Shown here piece by piece: positions 1 through 7,329 of a DNA stretch of 64,000 nucleotides. The notes beneath the pieces are model-generated. The model saw nothing but the letters and a program-made list of their open reading frames with translations. It did not search any database and was not told the DNA's origin. Source of the DNA: CAZWUW01 sp964636895. Lineage in GTDB: Bacteria > Bacillota > Thermincolia > Thermincolales > CAZWUW01. The stretch covers positions 30,212 through 94,211 of the forward strand of contig CAZWUW010000002.1 of assembly GCA_964636895.1 (NCBI GenBank), given 5' to 3'. The stretch's first letter is position 1. Each line of letters starts with the position of its first letter. The translations under genes were made by a program, and so were the position numbers.

Positions 1-966
1 ATCGCCAGGCAGATAGGGATTCTCAAAGCAACCGGCAGGGTTGTGGAAGGCAGTGAAATCGACAAGCTGACCGATGAACAATTAAAGGCAGCTGTAGAGG
101 GCATTGCTGTTTATGCAAGGGTGTCCCCAGAACATAAAATCAGGATAGTGCGAGCCTGGCAAGACAGGGGTAATGTGGTGGCCATGACCGGTGACGGGGT
201 TAACGATGCGCCTGCCCTGAAGCAGGCTGATATCGGGATTGCCATGGGCAAGGTGGGTACTGAGGTGGCCAAGGATGCATCGGCAATGGTTTTGACTGAT
301 GATAATTTTGCCACCATTGTAAAAGCTGTATCTCATGGCAGAAGCATTTACACTAATATAAAAAATTCCATCAAATTTCTTTTGGCGGGGAATACGGCGG
401 GGATTTTAGCGGTTTTATATACGTCCATCGCAAATTTACCGCTGCCCTTTGCTGCGGTGCATCTTTTATTTATAAATCTGTTGACCGACTCCTTGCCGGC
501 AATTGCCTTGGGGTTGGAGCCGCACAGCAATAAAGTAATGGAAGAAAAGCCCAGGGATATAAACGAGCCTATCCTGACCAAACCCTTTTTGACATCGGTT
601 GTGTTTGAAGGTTTCGTGATTGCGGCGTCTACAGTGGCGGCTTTTTATTATGGTTTAAATAAGGGCGGGGTGTCCATGGGGAGCACGATGGCGTTTATCA
701 CCCTTTCCCTGGCGCGGTTAATTCATGGCTTTAACTGCCGTTCCCGGCGTCCGTTACACAAAATAGGTCTGTTTACCAATAAATATCAGTGGTATGCGTT
801 ATTGGCAGGAATTTTTATGTTGGGACTGGTCATTACGCTGGATCCTTTGAAGCTGGTGTTTGACGTGTATGATAATATCATCAATGAGTTACCAGTAATA
901 CTGGGTTTGGCCTTTATTCCCTTAATAGTTGTACAGGCCTATAAGACAATACGGGAAAAAATATAG
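1..966 (+). CDS. P-type cation-transporting ATPase, C-terminal part (5' end outside window)
   Basis: The reading frame is open from base 1, so the gene starts upstream of the window. The visible 321 residues hold the hinge motif TGDGVNDAPA (bases ~187-216) that ends the P domain of P-type ATPases. A KQADIGIAMG stretch follows, and then a hydrophobic C-terminal block with LLFINLLTDSLPAIALG (bases ~463-516), which is typical of the M5-M6 region of Ca2+/Mn2+-type (P2A) pumps. The protein would be an inner-membrane ATP-driven cation exporter, probably for calcium. The family is clear; the exact ion is inferred from the general P2A look because the M4 motif lies outside the window. A hairpin terminator follows the stop codon. 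Confidence 0.9.
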   Translation: MARQIGILKATGRVVEGSEIDKLTDEQLKAAVEGIAVYARVSPEHKIRIVRAWQDRGNVVAMTGDGVNDAPALKQADIGIAMGKVGTEVAKDASAMVLTDDNFATIVKAVSHGRSIYTNIKNSIKFLLAGNTAGILAVLYTSIANLPLPFAAVHLLFINLLTDSLPAIALGLEPHSNKVMEEKPRDINEPILTKPFLTSVVFEGFVIAASTVAAFYYGLNKGGVSMGSTMAFITLSLARLIHGFNCRSRRPLHKIGLFTNKYQWYALLAGIFMLGLVITLDPLKLVFDVYDNIINELPVILGLAFIPLIVVQAYKTIREKI

Positions 967-1013
967 TAATAGTCTGTAACGGGGACAGACCGTTCGCTTT
1001 TAAGAAGAATTAA

Positions 1014-1052
1014 AAAAATCACCTTCCGCATTTTTGCGTGAAGGTGATTTTT
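1014..1052. terminator. Bidirectional rho-independent terminator
   Basis: A stem formed by AAAATCACCTTC and GAAGGTGATTTT closes a 13-nt loop. It has A residues on the left and T residues on the right, so it can end transcription of both convergent genes (the ATPase on + and the YpiB-like gene on -). Confidence 0.85.
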
Positions 1053-1060
1053 AGTCTTTC

Positions 1061-1603
1061 TTAGGCAATTTTTCTCCACTCCTCCGATAACGCTATAAAT
1101 TGTTTTTTGTCCCTGGCATCCAGGGCATTGTCAATCAGGATCAGCAGCGCTTGTTTGTAGATCTTGGCAAACTCCAGGTCAAACTCTGTGCGTTCCCCGA
1201 GCTCAGCCATCATCCGCTCTAACGCCGGGATGGCTTTGGCGAAGGGGTTCGGTGCGCAGATGTTGATGTACCAGTAAGGGCTCGCCCGCTCGGGGAAGAT
1301 CAGGTAAATGTAATACAGATCCAGGGATTGAATGATTTCAAAGATTGCATTGATGTCCTTGTAGCCCTCGCCGTTATACGTCAGAATGGTGGGGACTTTT
1401 GCCGTGTCACAACTGATTACCAACAGGGGCTCATCTGTGATGTAGGTCAGGTCGTTTAAAAAAACGCCCTTATCAATTACTTCCAGTTCGCTCCACAGCC
1501 GGAAGACGATCCCCAGGGTCATGTTGTCCCTGATTTCATAATCCTTTACATACTGCATCAGGACCTTGGTCTTGCTTTTGGCAGTAATAAACTTCTTCAG
1601 CAT
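1061..1603 (-). CDS. YpiB-like (UPF0302 / IDEAL-domain) protein
   Basis: This is a 180-residue soluble protein. The start is placed at base 1603, where ATG is preceded by AAGGAGGTG at the correct distance; an upstream in-frame start would add 20 residues but has no such site. The C-terminus (LLILIDNALDARDKKQFIALSEEW) has the Leu-rich ID.ALD.RDK..F..L pattern of the IDEAL domain of Firmicutes. The N-terminal ~130 residues, with a hydrophobic beta-rich region, resemble the UPF0302 domain found before IDEAL in Bacillus YpiB. The molecular function of this family is not established. It is a single gene, convergent with the ATPase and divergent from the ABC-F gene. The family assignment is recognition by eye. 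Confidence 0.6.
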   Translation of the reverse strand: MLKKFITAKSKTKVLMQYVKDYEIRDNMTLGIVFRLWSELEVIDKGVFLNDLTYITDEPLLVISCDTAKVPTILTYNGEGYKDINAIFEIIQSLDLYYIYLIFPERASPYWYINICAPNPFAKAIPALERMMAELGERTEFDLEFAKIYKQALLILIDNALDARDKKQFIALSEEWRKIA

Positions 1604-1781
1604 TTTCAGCACCTCCTTCCTTTGCTTAGTATTTCGTGAAAATCGGTAATTTCCTTTATACAAAAGCTTCGCTGGACCAACGCCGGTTCTGTCCGTTGAA
1701 GTACAAAAATGCGTTAGTCTTTCACTTTTGCCGATTCTCAGCTATAATGAATAGTGATTTTGCATTATAGGAGGATTTAAG

Positions 1782-3335
1782 GTGAGTGTATTAAATGTGG
1801 AAAAGGTTTCTCATGGTTTTGGGGAGCGGGTTATTCTTGATGATGTGTCTTTTCGCCTGCTTAAAGGTGAACACGTGGGTCTTATCGGTGCCAACGGTGA
1901 AGGGAAATCGACTTTCTTAAATATAATTACCGGCCAGTTAATGCCTGATGCGGGAAAAGTCGAATGGTCAAACCGGGTGACGGTCGGCTACCTGGATCAG
2001 CACACCACACTGGAGCCAGGACAAACTATTCGCGCTGTTTTGCGTAGTGCCTTTAACCGGCTTCTCGGCCTGGAAACGGAAATGCAGACTGCCTATGAAA
2101 AAATGGCCACGGCCGATGAGGAGGAAATGAATAAGCTCCTTGAGGCGGTGGGGGATATTCAGGATATTCTGGACCACAGCGGTTTTTATACTATTGACGC
2201 TAACGTAGAAGCAGTGGCCAATGGTCTGGGCTTGGGAAGCATTGGCCTGGACCGGGAGGTTGGAAATTTAAGCGGTGGCCAGCGAACCAAGGTGTTGTTG
2301 GCTAAGCTGTTATTGGAACAGCCATCTATTCTGCTCCTGGATGAACCAACCAACTTTCTTGATGAAGAGCACATTGCCTGGCTGACCAAGTATTTGCAGG
2401 ATTATGAGAATGCCTTCATCCTGATTACCCACGATATAGAGTTCCTCAACAAGGTAATCAATGTCATTTATCATGTTGAGCAGGGCCGGTTAACGCGCTA
2501 TGTAGGTGATTATAACAAGTTTATGGAGCTTTATGAAACTAACAAGGCCAAGCATCATCAGGCATACGAAAAACAGCAGCAGGAAATCGCTAGGCTGGAG
2601 GACTTTGTGGCCAGGAATAAGGCTCGCATCTCTACTACCGGTCGGGCCAAAAGCAGGCAAAAGCAGTTAGATAAGATGGAGTTGATTGAAAAACCAAGGG
2701 AAAAGATGAAGCCAAACTTTAAGTTTCAGGAAGCCCGGGTTCCGAGTCGGATAATTTTTCGCACCGACGGTTTGCAAATTGGTTATGACAGAGCGCTCAC
2801 CAAGCCCCTGAATATTCAATTGGAGCGGGGGCAAAAGGTGGCTTTAAAGGGCTGTAACGGTTTAGGCAAATCAACCTTGCTGAAAACCCTGCTGGGAATT
2901 CTGCCACCGGTGGGGGGCAAGCTGGAAAGCGGGGATTACCTATATCCGGGATATTTTGAACAGGAAGCGCAGGGCAAAAACACTAAAACGGCCCTGCAGG
3001 AATTATGGGACGAATATCCGGGGCTGACTCAGTTTGAGGCCAGAGCTGCCTTGGCCCGCTGCGGATTAAAAAATGAGCATATTACCAGCCAGATGCAGGT
3101 ATTAAGCGGCGGGGAGCAGGCTAAGGTGCGCCTGTGCAAGCTGATGCTGCAGGAGACCAACTGGCTGGCGCTGGACGAGCCTACGAACCATCTGGATGTA
3201 GATGCCAAGGCCGAGTTGAAAAAAGCTATAAGAGAGTTTAAAGGCACAGTGATTCTTGTCTGCCATGAACCGGAATTTTACGAAGATGTGGTGACCGAAG
3301 TCTGGAATGTGGAAGATTGGAGTGACTTGGGGTAA
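1782..3335 (+). CDS. ABC-F family ATPase (translation-associated or antibiotic-resistance type)
   Basis: This 517-residue protein has two ABC nucleotide-binding domains in one chain and no membrane segments, the hallmark of the ABC-F family that acts on the ribosome. The first Walker A is GANGEGKST (residues 36-44), with LSGGQ and LLLDEPTNFLD near 165-190. A charged linker follows (about 240-310, including RISTTGRAKSRQKQLDKME). The second domain has GCNGLGKST, LSGGEQ and LALDEPTNHLD. The start is GTG, 6-7 nt after AGGAGGAT. By length and linker it resembles the Bacillus YkpA/YbiT group. A housekeeping translation role and a resistance role cannot be told apart from sequence alone. It is monocistronic. 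Confidence 0.92.
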   Translation: MSVLNVEKVSHGFGERVILDDVSFRLLKGEHVGLIGANGEGKSTFLNIITGQLMPDAGKVEWSNRVTVGYLDQHTTLEPGQTIRAVLRSAFNRLLGLETEMQTAYEKMATADEEEMNKLLEAVGDIQDILDHSGFYTIDANVEAVANGLGLGSIGLDREVGNLSGGQRTKVLLAKLLLEQPSILLLDEPTNFLDEEHIAWLTKYLQDYENAFILITHDIEFLNKVINVIYHVEQGRLTRYVGDYNKFMELYETNKAKHHQAYEKQQQEIARLEDFVARNKARISTTGRAKSRQKQLDKMELIEKPREKMKPNFKFQEARVPSRIIFRTDGLQIGYDRALTKPLNIQLERGQKVALKGCNGLGKSTLLKTLLGILPPVGGKLESGDYLYPGYFEQEAQGKNTKTALQELWDEYPGLTQFEARAALARCGLKNEHITSQMQVLSGGEQAKVRLCKLMLQETNWLALDEPTNHLDVDAKAELKKAIREFKGTVILVCHEPEFYEDVVTEVWNVEDWSDLG

Positions 3336-3370
3336 GGTGCGCGGCTAGGGTTAACGGCTAAGGTTCGCGG

Positions 3371-4030
3371 TTAGGGTTCGCGCTGTCGGAAGCTTCCCGT
3401 TTGCAGGAATGAGTGGACTAATGCTGTGACTTCCGGCGTATGATGCAGCTCATCATGATTATAGTAAACGATAATAAAATCACTCATTCCGTCAAGTTTC
3501 GCGGATTTAACTTCTACTTTGCCATCACTTTCTTTTGATAAAAAAAAGCCTGCTAAAAGATTGTTGCGATTGCCGGCAATTACCCCAATCTGCGGTTTTG
3601 CGGCGCCAAGAGGGGGTGCGATATCTGGCCCCCCGCTCAATAAAGCTTTAAGGGGTTTGAATATTTCCAGTGCCGGCCAAAATATTTTTTTGACCAGGTC
3701 AGCCAATTTAGTCCCGTGATTTGGTGTGCCAATCAAAACGCACCGACCCAGATTGCTGACTAAATGATTTGACAAGAGCGATCTGATGATGAGACCACCA
3801 AAACTGTGTCCAACAAGGTGAATTTTATGCGGCTCGCCAATTTCGCCGGCGATTACCGATAATTCATTCGCCAATAAGTCGGCACAGTTTTTTAATGTGC
3901 TAAAAAAAGTTGGCAGGTTGACAGTTATAACCTTATAGTCCCACTGTTTCAGGTTGTTTTTCAGCGTATACATATCTGTTGCATTTCGGCAGAAGCCATG
4001 AACTAAAACAACTACATCGACGGTTTTCAT
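3371..4030 (-). CDS. Lipase-like alpha/beta hydrolase
   Basis: This 219-residue protein has the alpha/beta-hydrolase landmarks: LVHGF near the N-terminus (oxyanion loop), the nucleophile elbow GHSFGG (about residues 93-98), an SDGKVEVKSAKL segment that probably supplies the acid residue, and a C-terminal histidine in HDELHHTPEVTALVHSFL. The arrangement fits the COG1075 lipase/acyltransferase group that acts on ester substrates. No signal peptide or anchor is seen, so it is probably cytoplasmic. It lies 2 nt downstream of the coiled-coil gene at 4033-4392 and is almost certainly co-transcribed with it, with the coiled-coil gene first. The physiological substrate is unknown. Confidence 0.8.
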   Translation of the reverse strand: MKTVDVVVLVHGFCRNATDMYTLKNNLKQWDYKVITVNLPTFFSTLKNCADLLANELSVIAGEIGEPHKIHLVGHSFGGLIIRSLLSNHLVSNLGRCVLIGTPNHGTKLADLVKKIFWPALEIFKPLKALLSGGPDIAPPLGAAKPQIGVIAGNRNNLLAGFFLSKESDGKVEVKSAKLDGMSDFIIVYYNHDELHHTPEVTALVHSFLQTGSFRQREP

Positions 4031-4032
4031 TT

Positions 4033-4392
4033 TTATCTGTTTTCCAGAGATTGCAGCTTCATTTCGTGGATGGCGATATTTTTAGAATGATTCACTAAAA
4101 TCTCCTCATGACTGTTAAGCCGCTCACTATGTGAATTGTATCCATCAAACAGAGCTTTGATCTTATCAATAATTTCATTTTCCATGCGGGCTTCGATTCT
4201 GGCGACAGTATGTTTCAATGATGAGACGTCAGTTTTCAGCGCAGAGACATCACCTTTCAGCGCAGAGACATCACCTTTCAGTGATGAGACATCACCTTTC
4301 AGTGATGAGACATCACCTTTCAGTGATGAGACATCATTGGATAAAATGGTCAGATGCTTGACTACAAATTCTTGGAACTGTTCATTATTCAT
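4033..4392 (-). CDS. Small coiled-coil protein with tandem DVSSLKG heptads
   Basis: This is a 119-residue hydrophilic protein. Residues ~20-60 are six consecutive copies of a 7-residue unit, mostly D-V-S-S-L-K-G, with V and L at a and d heptad positions, so a parallel coiled coil is expected. A further region rich in E, R and I and a C-terminal HEMKLQSLENR extend the helix. The start ATG at 4392 has GGGAGGA upstream. The repeats are nearly identical at DNA level (21-bp units), so their number may change by slippage. The gene is 2 nt upstream of the hydrolase gene, suggesting a scaffold or partner for it. No family was recognised. Confidence 0.75.
   Translation of the reverse strand: MNNEQFQEFVVKHLTILSNDVSSLKGDVSSLKGDVSSLKGDVSALKGDVSALKTDVSSLKHTVARIEARMENEIIDKIKALFDGYNSHSERLNSHEEILVNHSKNIAIHEMKLQSLENR
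4215..4340. repeat. Six tandem 21-bp units inside the coiled-coil gene
   Basis: There are six in-frame units of 21 bp. Four of them are near-identical (TCAGYGMWGAGACATCACCTT) and the outer two are diverged. Each encodes one heptad of the protein at 4033-4392. The homogeneity of the central units indicates recent slippage or unequal crossing-over. Confidence 0.95.
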
Positions 4393-4491
4393 GCCTGTTC
4401 CTCCCTTTTATTAACTACAGGTAGGTAGGATAAAAATTTTAGTAGATGATTTTGGTAATTATATTTTAGCAGAAAGAGGCGGGAAAGGCAA

Positions 4492-4503
4492 GAACATGTG
4501 TTC
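4492..4503. promoter_or_regulatory. Possible LexA (SOS) box
   Basis: GAACATGTGTTC followed by G fits the Firmicutes LexA core GAACRNRYGTTC. It lies ~100 bp upstream of degV and ~100 bp upstream of the divergent coiled-coil gene. No canonical SOS gene is adjacent, so this may be a chance match. Confidence 0.3.
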
Positions 4504-4603
4504 GACAAAATGCGCTGTAGAGCATCCGGCGGTTTACTTAAAGAAGGAAAAAGTATATTTTTACCGAAATATATAAAAAATTTGTAAATAAGGGTGGTCG
4601 GTT

Positions 4604-5440
4604 ATGAAGATAAAAATTGTCGCGGACAGTAGTTGTGATATGACAAAAGAAATGAAAAAGGAGACCGGCATCGAGCTGGTTCCGCTGACGCTTAGACTCG
4701 AAGACAGGGAGTACGTTGATGACGAGAACCTTGATATCAGGCATTACTTGGCAGAAATGAACGCAAGCCGGATACCTCCCAAAACAGCAAGTCCCACCCC
4801 CTATGATTTTCTGGAAAAATATAAAGGCGAGGGGAGCGTATTTGTAGTTACTTTGTCCTCCAAGCTTAGTGGGACATATAACAGTGCCATCCTGGCCAGG
4901 AATATGTTTCTGGACGAGGTGGGCGAAAAATTTATCCATGTCTTTGATTCCCTGAGTGCTTCCGTTGCCGAAACTTTAATCAGTCTTAAAATTTACGAGC
5001 TGGCCAAAAATAATTTGACCGACCTGGAGATTGTGGAAGAGGTCTCAAAATATATCAAAGAAATGAAAACTCTTTTCCTGTTGGAGAGCCTGGAGCACCT
5101 GGCCAAGGCGGGCAGGCTGCACCCTATAATTGCCAAGGCGGCAACCGCGCTGTCCATTAAACCGATTATGGGTGCTGATGAAGAGGGCAATATCAAGCTG
5201 GTAGAAAAGATTATGGGTTATAAAAAAGCCTTCAGAAGGCTGGTGGAACGAATTGGCGAAGAAGGCAGCGCGCTTGAGCAAAAGGTTTTGGGCATTTCGC
5301 ACTGTAACTGTTTGGACAGGGCTTTGCAGTTTAAAGCAGAAGTACAGAAAAAATACAATTTCAAAGATGTGGTGATTGTCGAAATGGCAGGCCTCAGTTC
5401 TACTTATGCAGATGACGGAGGTATAATCATAGCTTTTTAG
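4604..5440 (+). CDS. degV: DegV family fatty-acid-binding protein
   Basis: This 278-residue protein starts MKIKIVADSSCDM, the DegV signature start. It continues with PLTLRLEDREYVDD, KTASPTPYDFLEKY and VVTLSSKLSGTYNSA, the segments that build the fatty-acid tunnel. DegV/FakB proteins bind a fatty acid and present it to the kinase FakA for phosphorylation and entry into phospholipid synthesis; no FakA gene is in this window. Length and motifs match the family over the full protein. GGGTGG precedes the ATG. The gene is followed directly by the promoter of the double-TetR gene and looks monocistronic. Confidence 0.93.
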   Translation: MKIKIVADSSCDMTKEMKKETGIELVPLTLRLEDREYVDDENLDIRHYLAEMNASRIPPKTASPTPYDFLEKYKGEGSVFVVTLSSKLSGTYNSAILARNMFLDEVGEKFIHVFDSLSASVAETLISLKIYELAKNNLTDLEIVEEVSKYIKEMKTLFLLESLEHLAKAGRLHPIIAKAATALSIKPIMGADEEGNIKLVEKIMGYKKAFRRLVERIGEEGSALEQKVLGISHCNCLDRALQFKAEVQKKYNFKDVVIVEMAGLSSTYADDGGIIIAF

Positions 5441-5460
5441 CCTCGTGTTGCGGTGTCTGC

Positions 5461-5489
5461 TTGACATTGGAAAAACGACATGTTATTAT
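5461..5489 (+). promoter_or_regulatory. Sigma-A promoter of the double-TetR gene
   Basis: TTGACA (5461-5466), a 17-nt spacer and TATTAT (5484-5489) give a near-consensus promoter. Its expected start site near 5496 lies inside the first operator. It rules out the upstream ATG at 5480 as translation start, because that codon sits inside the promoter spacer. Confidence 0.8.
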
Positions 5490-5494
5490 ATTTA

Positions 5495-5510
5495 CATACT
5501 GAGCGGTATG
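5495..5510. promoter_or_regulatory. TetR operator 1 (CATACTGAGCGGTATG)
   Basis: A 16-bp inverted repeat (CATAC...GTATG) at the expected transcription start of the double-TetR gene. It matches 13 of 16 bases with operator 2 (5518-5533) and 13 of 16 with the site at 6399-6414 in front of the EFR1 gene. This indicates binding by the TetR protein and autoregulation. Confidence 0.7.
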
Positions 5511-5517
5511 ATAATAT

Positions 5518-5533
5518 AATACTTAACGGTATG
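5518..5533. promoter_or_regulatory. TetR operator 2 (AATACTTAACGGTATG)
   Basis: Second copy of the operator, centred 23 bp downstream of operator 1, about two helical turns, which allows side-by-side binding. It overlaps the ATG at 5531. A TATAAT at 5515-5520 lies across its left edge and could be a second -10. Confidence 0.6.
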
Positions 5534-5557
5534 TTTTGCAATCAAGGAGTGGTTGTT

Positions 5558-6340
5558 ATTAAACCAACAGAGCGAATTCTAAAGGCCGCCTATGAACTGG
5601 CTGGCCGGCATCCTTTTGATAAAATCACCTTAGCTGATGTGGCTCGAGAGGCCGGGGTGCATTGGACTGCGGTGCGGCGGCATTTTGGCGACAAGCAGGG
5701 GATGAGAAAATTGCTTGCCGAAAGACAGGCGGAAAGCGGAAAAGCTCTGGCCGATACTCGGACCCGGATTTTGGCTGCGGCAGCCGGGATTTTTGCCGAG
5801 TATGGCTATGCCGGTGCGACCTTGGAACAGGTTGCCGCCGCTGCCGGGCTGACCAAGGGCGCCGTATACTGGCATTTTTCCGGCAAGAGTGACTTGTTTC
5901 TGGCTCTTTGTGACCTGGACCTTACCCAACAGGAAAAGCTATTGCCGGAACAGGTGCAAAAGGTTTTTACCGCAACAGATCCGGTGCAGGCCCTTGCTGC
6001 TTTGCTGCAGACGCAGCTTGAGTGCTGTGGTCAGGGAGCTGGCCGCCCCATGCTTTTCTTTGAGTTTGTTACCTCCAGCCGTGAACCGGCGGTTAGGGAA
6101 AAACTGCGTGCAACCTATGCCCGGCTGTTTGATGTAATCGGTTCGGTCTTAAAAGAGCTGCAGGCGGGGGGCTATATTAAAAGCGACCTGGACCCGCATA
6201 TGCTGGCGATTACGTTCCAGGCCTTGATAAACGGGTCTTTGCTGGCGTGGCTGATTGACCCTGACCGGGTTCAATTCAGCTCATTAATGCCGGAAATTGC
6301 CCGTGTTATGTGGGCAGGATTGCATCCGGCAAAGGCGTAA
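5558..6340 (+). CDS. TetR-family regulator with two tandem TetR_N DNA-binding domains
   Basis: Counted from the proposed start the protein has 260 residues. Residues ~3-60 form one TetR-type helix-turn-helix (ERILKAAYELAGRHPFDKIT ... WTAVRRHFGDKQ). Residues ~65-115 form a second, more canonical one (TRTRILAAAAGIFAEYGYAG ... KGAVYWHFSGKSDLF). A normal C-terminal ligand domain follows. Start choice: ATG 5480 lies inside the promoter, and ATG 5531 has no ribosome binding site and sits in an operator. The only Shine-Dalgarno (AAGGAG, 5544-5549) is 8 nt before ATT 5558, which gives (M)KPTERILKAA. So an AUU start is proposed and ATG 5531 is the alternative. Two operators at its own promoter and one before the EFR1 gene indicate its regulon. 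Confidence 0.85.
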   Translation: MKPTERILKAAYELAGRHPFDKITLADVAREAGVHWTAVRRHFGDKQGMRKLLAERQAESGKALADTRTRILAAAAGIFAEYGYAGATLEQVAAAAGLTKGAVYWHFSGKSDLFLALCDLDLTQQEKLLPEQVQKVFTATDPVQALAALLQTQLECCGQGAGRPMLFFEFVTSSREPAVREKLRATYARLFDVIGSVLKELQAGGYIKSDLDPHMLAITFQALINGSLLAWLIDPDRVQFSSLMPEIARVMWAGLHPAKA

Positions 6341-6350
6341 ATATTTTTAG

Positions 6351-6388
6351 CCCGTATAATTCTAAAGAGGATAAATACGGGTTTTGTT
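6351..6388 (+). terminator. Terminator after the double-TetR gene
   Basis: CCCGTAT pairs with ATACGGG across a 17-nt loop, and TTTTGTT follows. It separates the regulator from the EFR1 gene, so the latter needs its own promoter. Confidence 0.6.
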
Positions 6389-6398
6389 ACAGGTGTCA

Positions 6399-6414
6399 CA
6401 TACCGACCGGAATG
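6399..6414. promoter_or_regulatory. TetR operator 3 (CATACCGACCGGAATG) upstream of EFR1 gene
   Basis: This imperfect palindrome matches operator 1 at 13 of 16 positions and lies 59 bp before the proposed EFR1 start. It links control of the iron-sulfur flavodoxin gene to the upstream double-TetR protein. Confidence 0.6.
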
Positions 6415-6472
6415 TTATTAAAATAATGACGAGTATATGAAAGTGCAAATTTATATGAAGGGGAATAGATTT

Positions 6473-7255
6473 ATGAAAAAGGGAGTTATTTGTTATTATT
6501 CTGCCACCGGTAACACCAGGCTGGCGGTGGAGTATTTGCAAAAGCGCATTAGCAATGCGGCGGTGGAACTGTTTGATATCACCAAGGGGACTGTGCCGGC
6601 TTTGGACAATTATGATTTTGCCGGCTTTGCCACTTTTACCGATTGGGGCGACCCGCCGTATCTGCTGCGGGTGTTTGCGGACAAACTGCCCCGGCAGGAA
6701 AACAAGCCCGCTTTCTTATTAAATACCTGTGCCGGGTTTAGCGGCAAGACATTAAAAACCCTAAAAGAAATGGTGGGGAGCAAGGGCTTCCGGGTAATCG
6801 CAGCTTTTACGCTGAATGCGCCGGAGAGTTACCCGCCGATGGTGGCCAAAGGCCGCACCAAGGAGAAAAACCCGTCACCCGCGGATTTAGCCGCATTTCA
6901 TGCCTTTATTGATTGCTTAAACTCTTTGCTGGCTGCCGCCGGCGACCCGCCGGAAGTCAGGCCCAAGCTTGGCTTACTAAATACGTTAATGCCCAGGTTT
7001 CCCCGGGACAAATCCAAAAAGGCCATGGGACAAAAATATGCAGATAAGGACTTGTGTAACCGGTGCGGTGTTTGTACCGGGGTATGTGCGTATAAAGCAA
7101 TAAAAATGGATGCCGGGCCGGTTTTTGATGAAAAAAAGTGCTACGGCTGCTGGGCATGCTATAATCATTGCCCAACCAAAGCCATTTATACGGAGAAGGT
7201 TAAGGACAAGGGGCATTATTCGGTATTGACGGTATATAAAAATAAATTAAAGTAA
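6473..7255 (+). CDS. EFR1-type flavodoxin/ferredoxin fusion protein
   Basis: The protein has 260 residues from ATG 6473, chosen because AAGGGG lies 8-9 nt upstream; the earlier in-frame ATG at 6437 has no binding site. The N-terminal half is flavodoxin-like (YYSATGNTRLAVEYL, FMN phosphate loop). The C-terminus holds two [4Fe-4S] motifs, CNRCGVCTGVCAYKAI and CYGCWACYNHCPTKAI. This is the EFR1 family architecture: an FMN domain with a two-cluster ferredoxin that should pass electrons in the cytoplasm. The partner is not known. The gene is alone between two terminators and has a TetR operator upstream, so it is probably inducible by whatever the double-TetR protein senses. Confidence 0.88.
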   Translation: MKKGVICYYSATGNTRLAVEYLQKRISNAAVELFDITKGTVPALDNYDFAGFATFTDWGDPPYLLRVFADKLPRQENKPAFLLNTCAGFSGKTLKTLKEMVGSKGFRVIAAFTLNAPESYPPMVAKGRTKEKNPSPADLAAFHAFIDCLNSLLAAAGDPPEVRPKLGLLNTLMPRFPRDKSKKAMGQKYADKDLCNRCGVCTGVCAYKAIKMDAGPVFDEKKCYGCWACYNHCPTKAIYTEKVKDKGHYSVLTVYKNKLK

Positions 7256-7275
7256 AATTAAAGTAAATTAAAATT

Positions 7276-7329
7276 AAAAAACCGGCACCTCCTTACGTCA
7301 GATATTGCGTAAGGGATGCCGGTTTTTTT
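7276..7329. terminator. Bidirectional terminator between EFR1 gene and amino-acid ABC operon
   Basis: AAAAACCGGCA pairs with TGCCGGTTTTT, and an inner CTTACG/CGTAAG stem extends the hairpin. A and T tracts on both sides serve the two convergent transcripts. Confidence 0.85.

Noticed and set aside
3337..3385. TTAGGGTT motifs as telomere-like sequence
   Set aside because: There are only two short imperfect copies in a bacterial intergenic site; there is no replicon end here.
4215..4340. Regular 21-bp repeats as a possible CRISPR array
   Set aside because: The units are contiguous without spacers, in frame, and encode protein heptads.
5480..5557. Longer double-TetR protein starting at ATG 5480
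   Set aside because: The codon lies between the -35 and -10 hexamers of the gene's own promoter, upstream of the transcription start.
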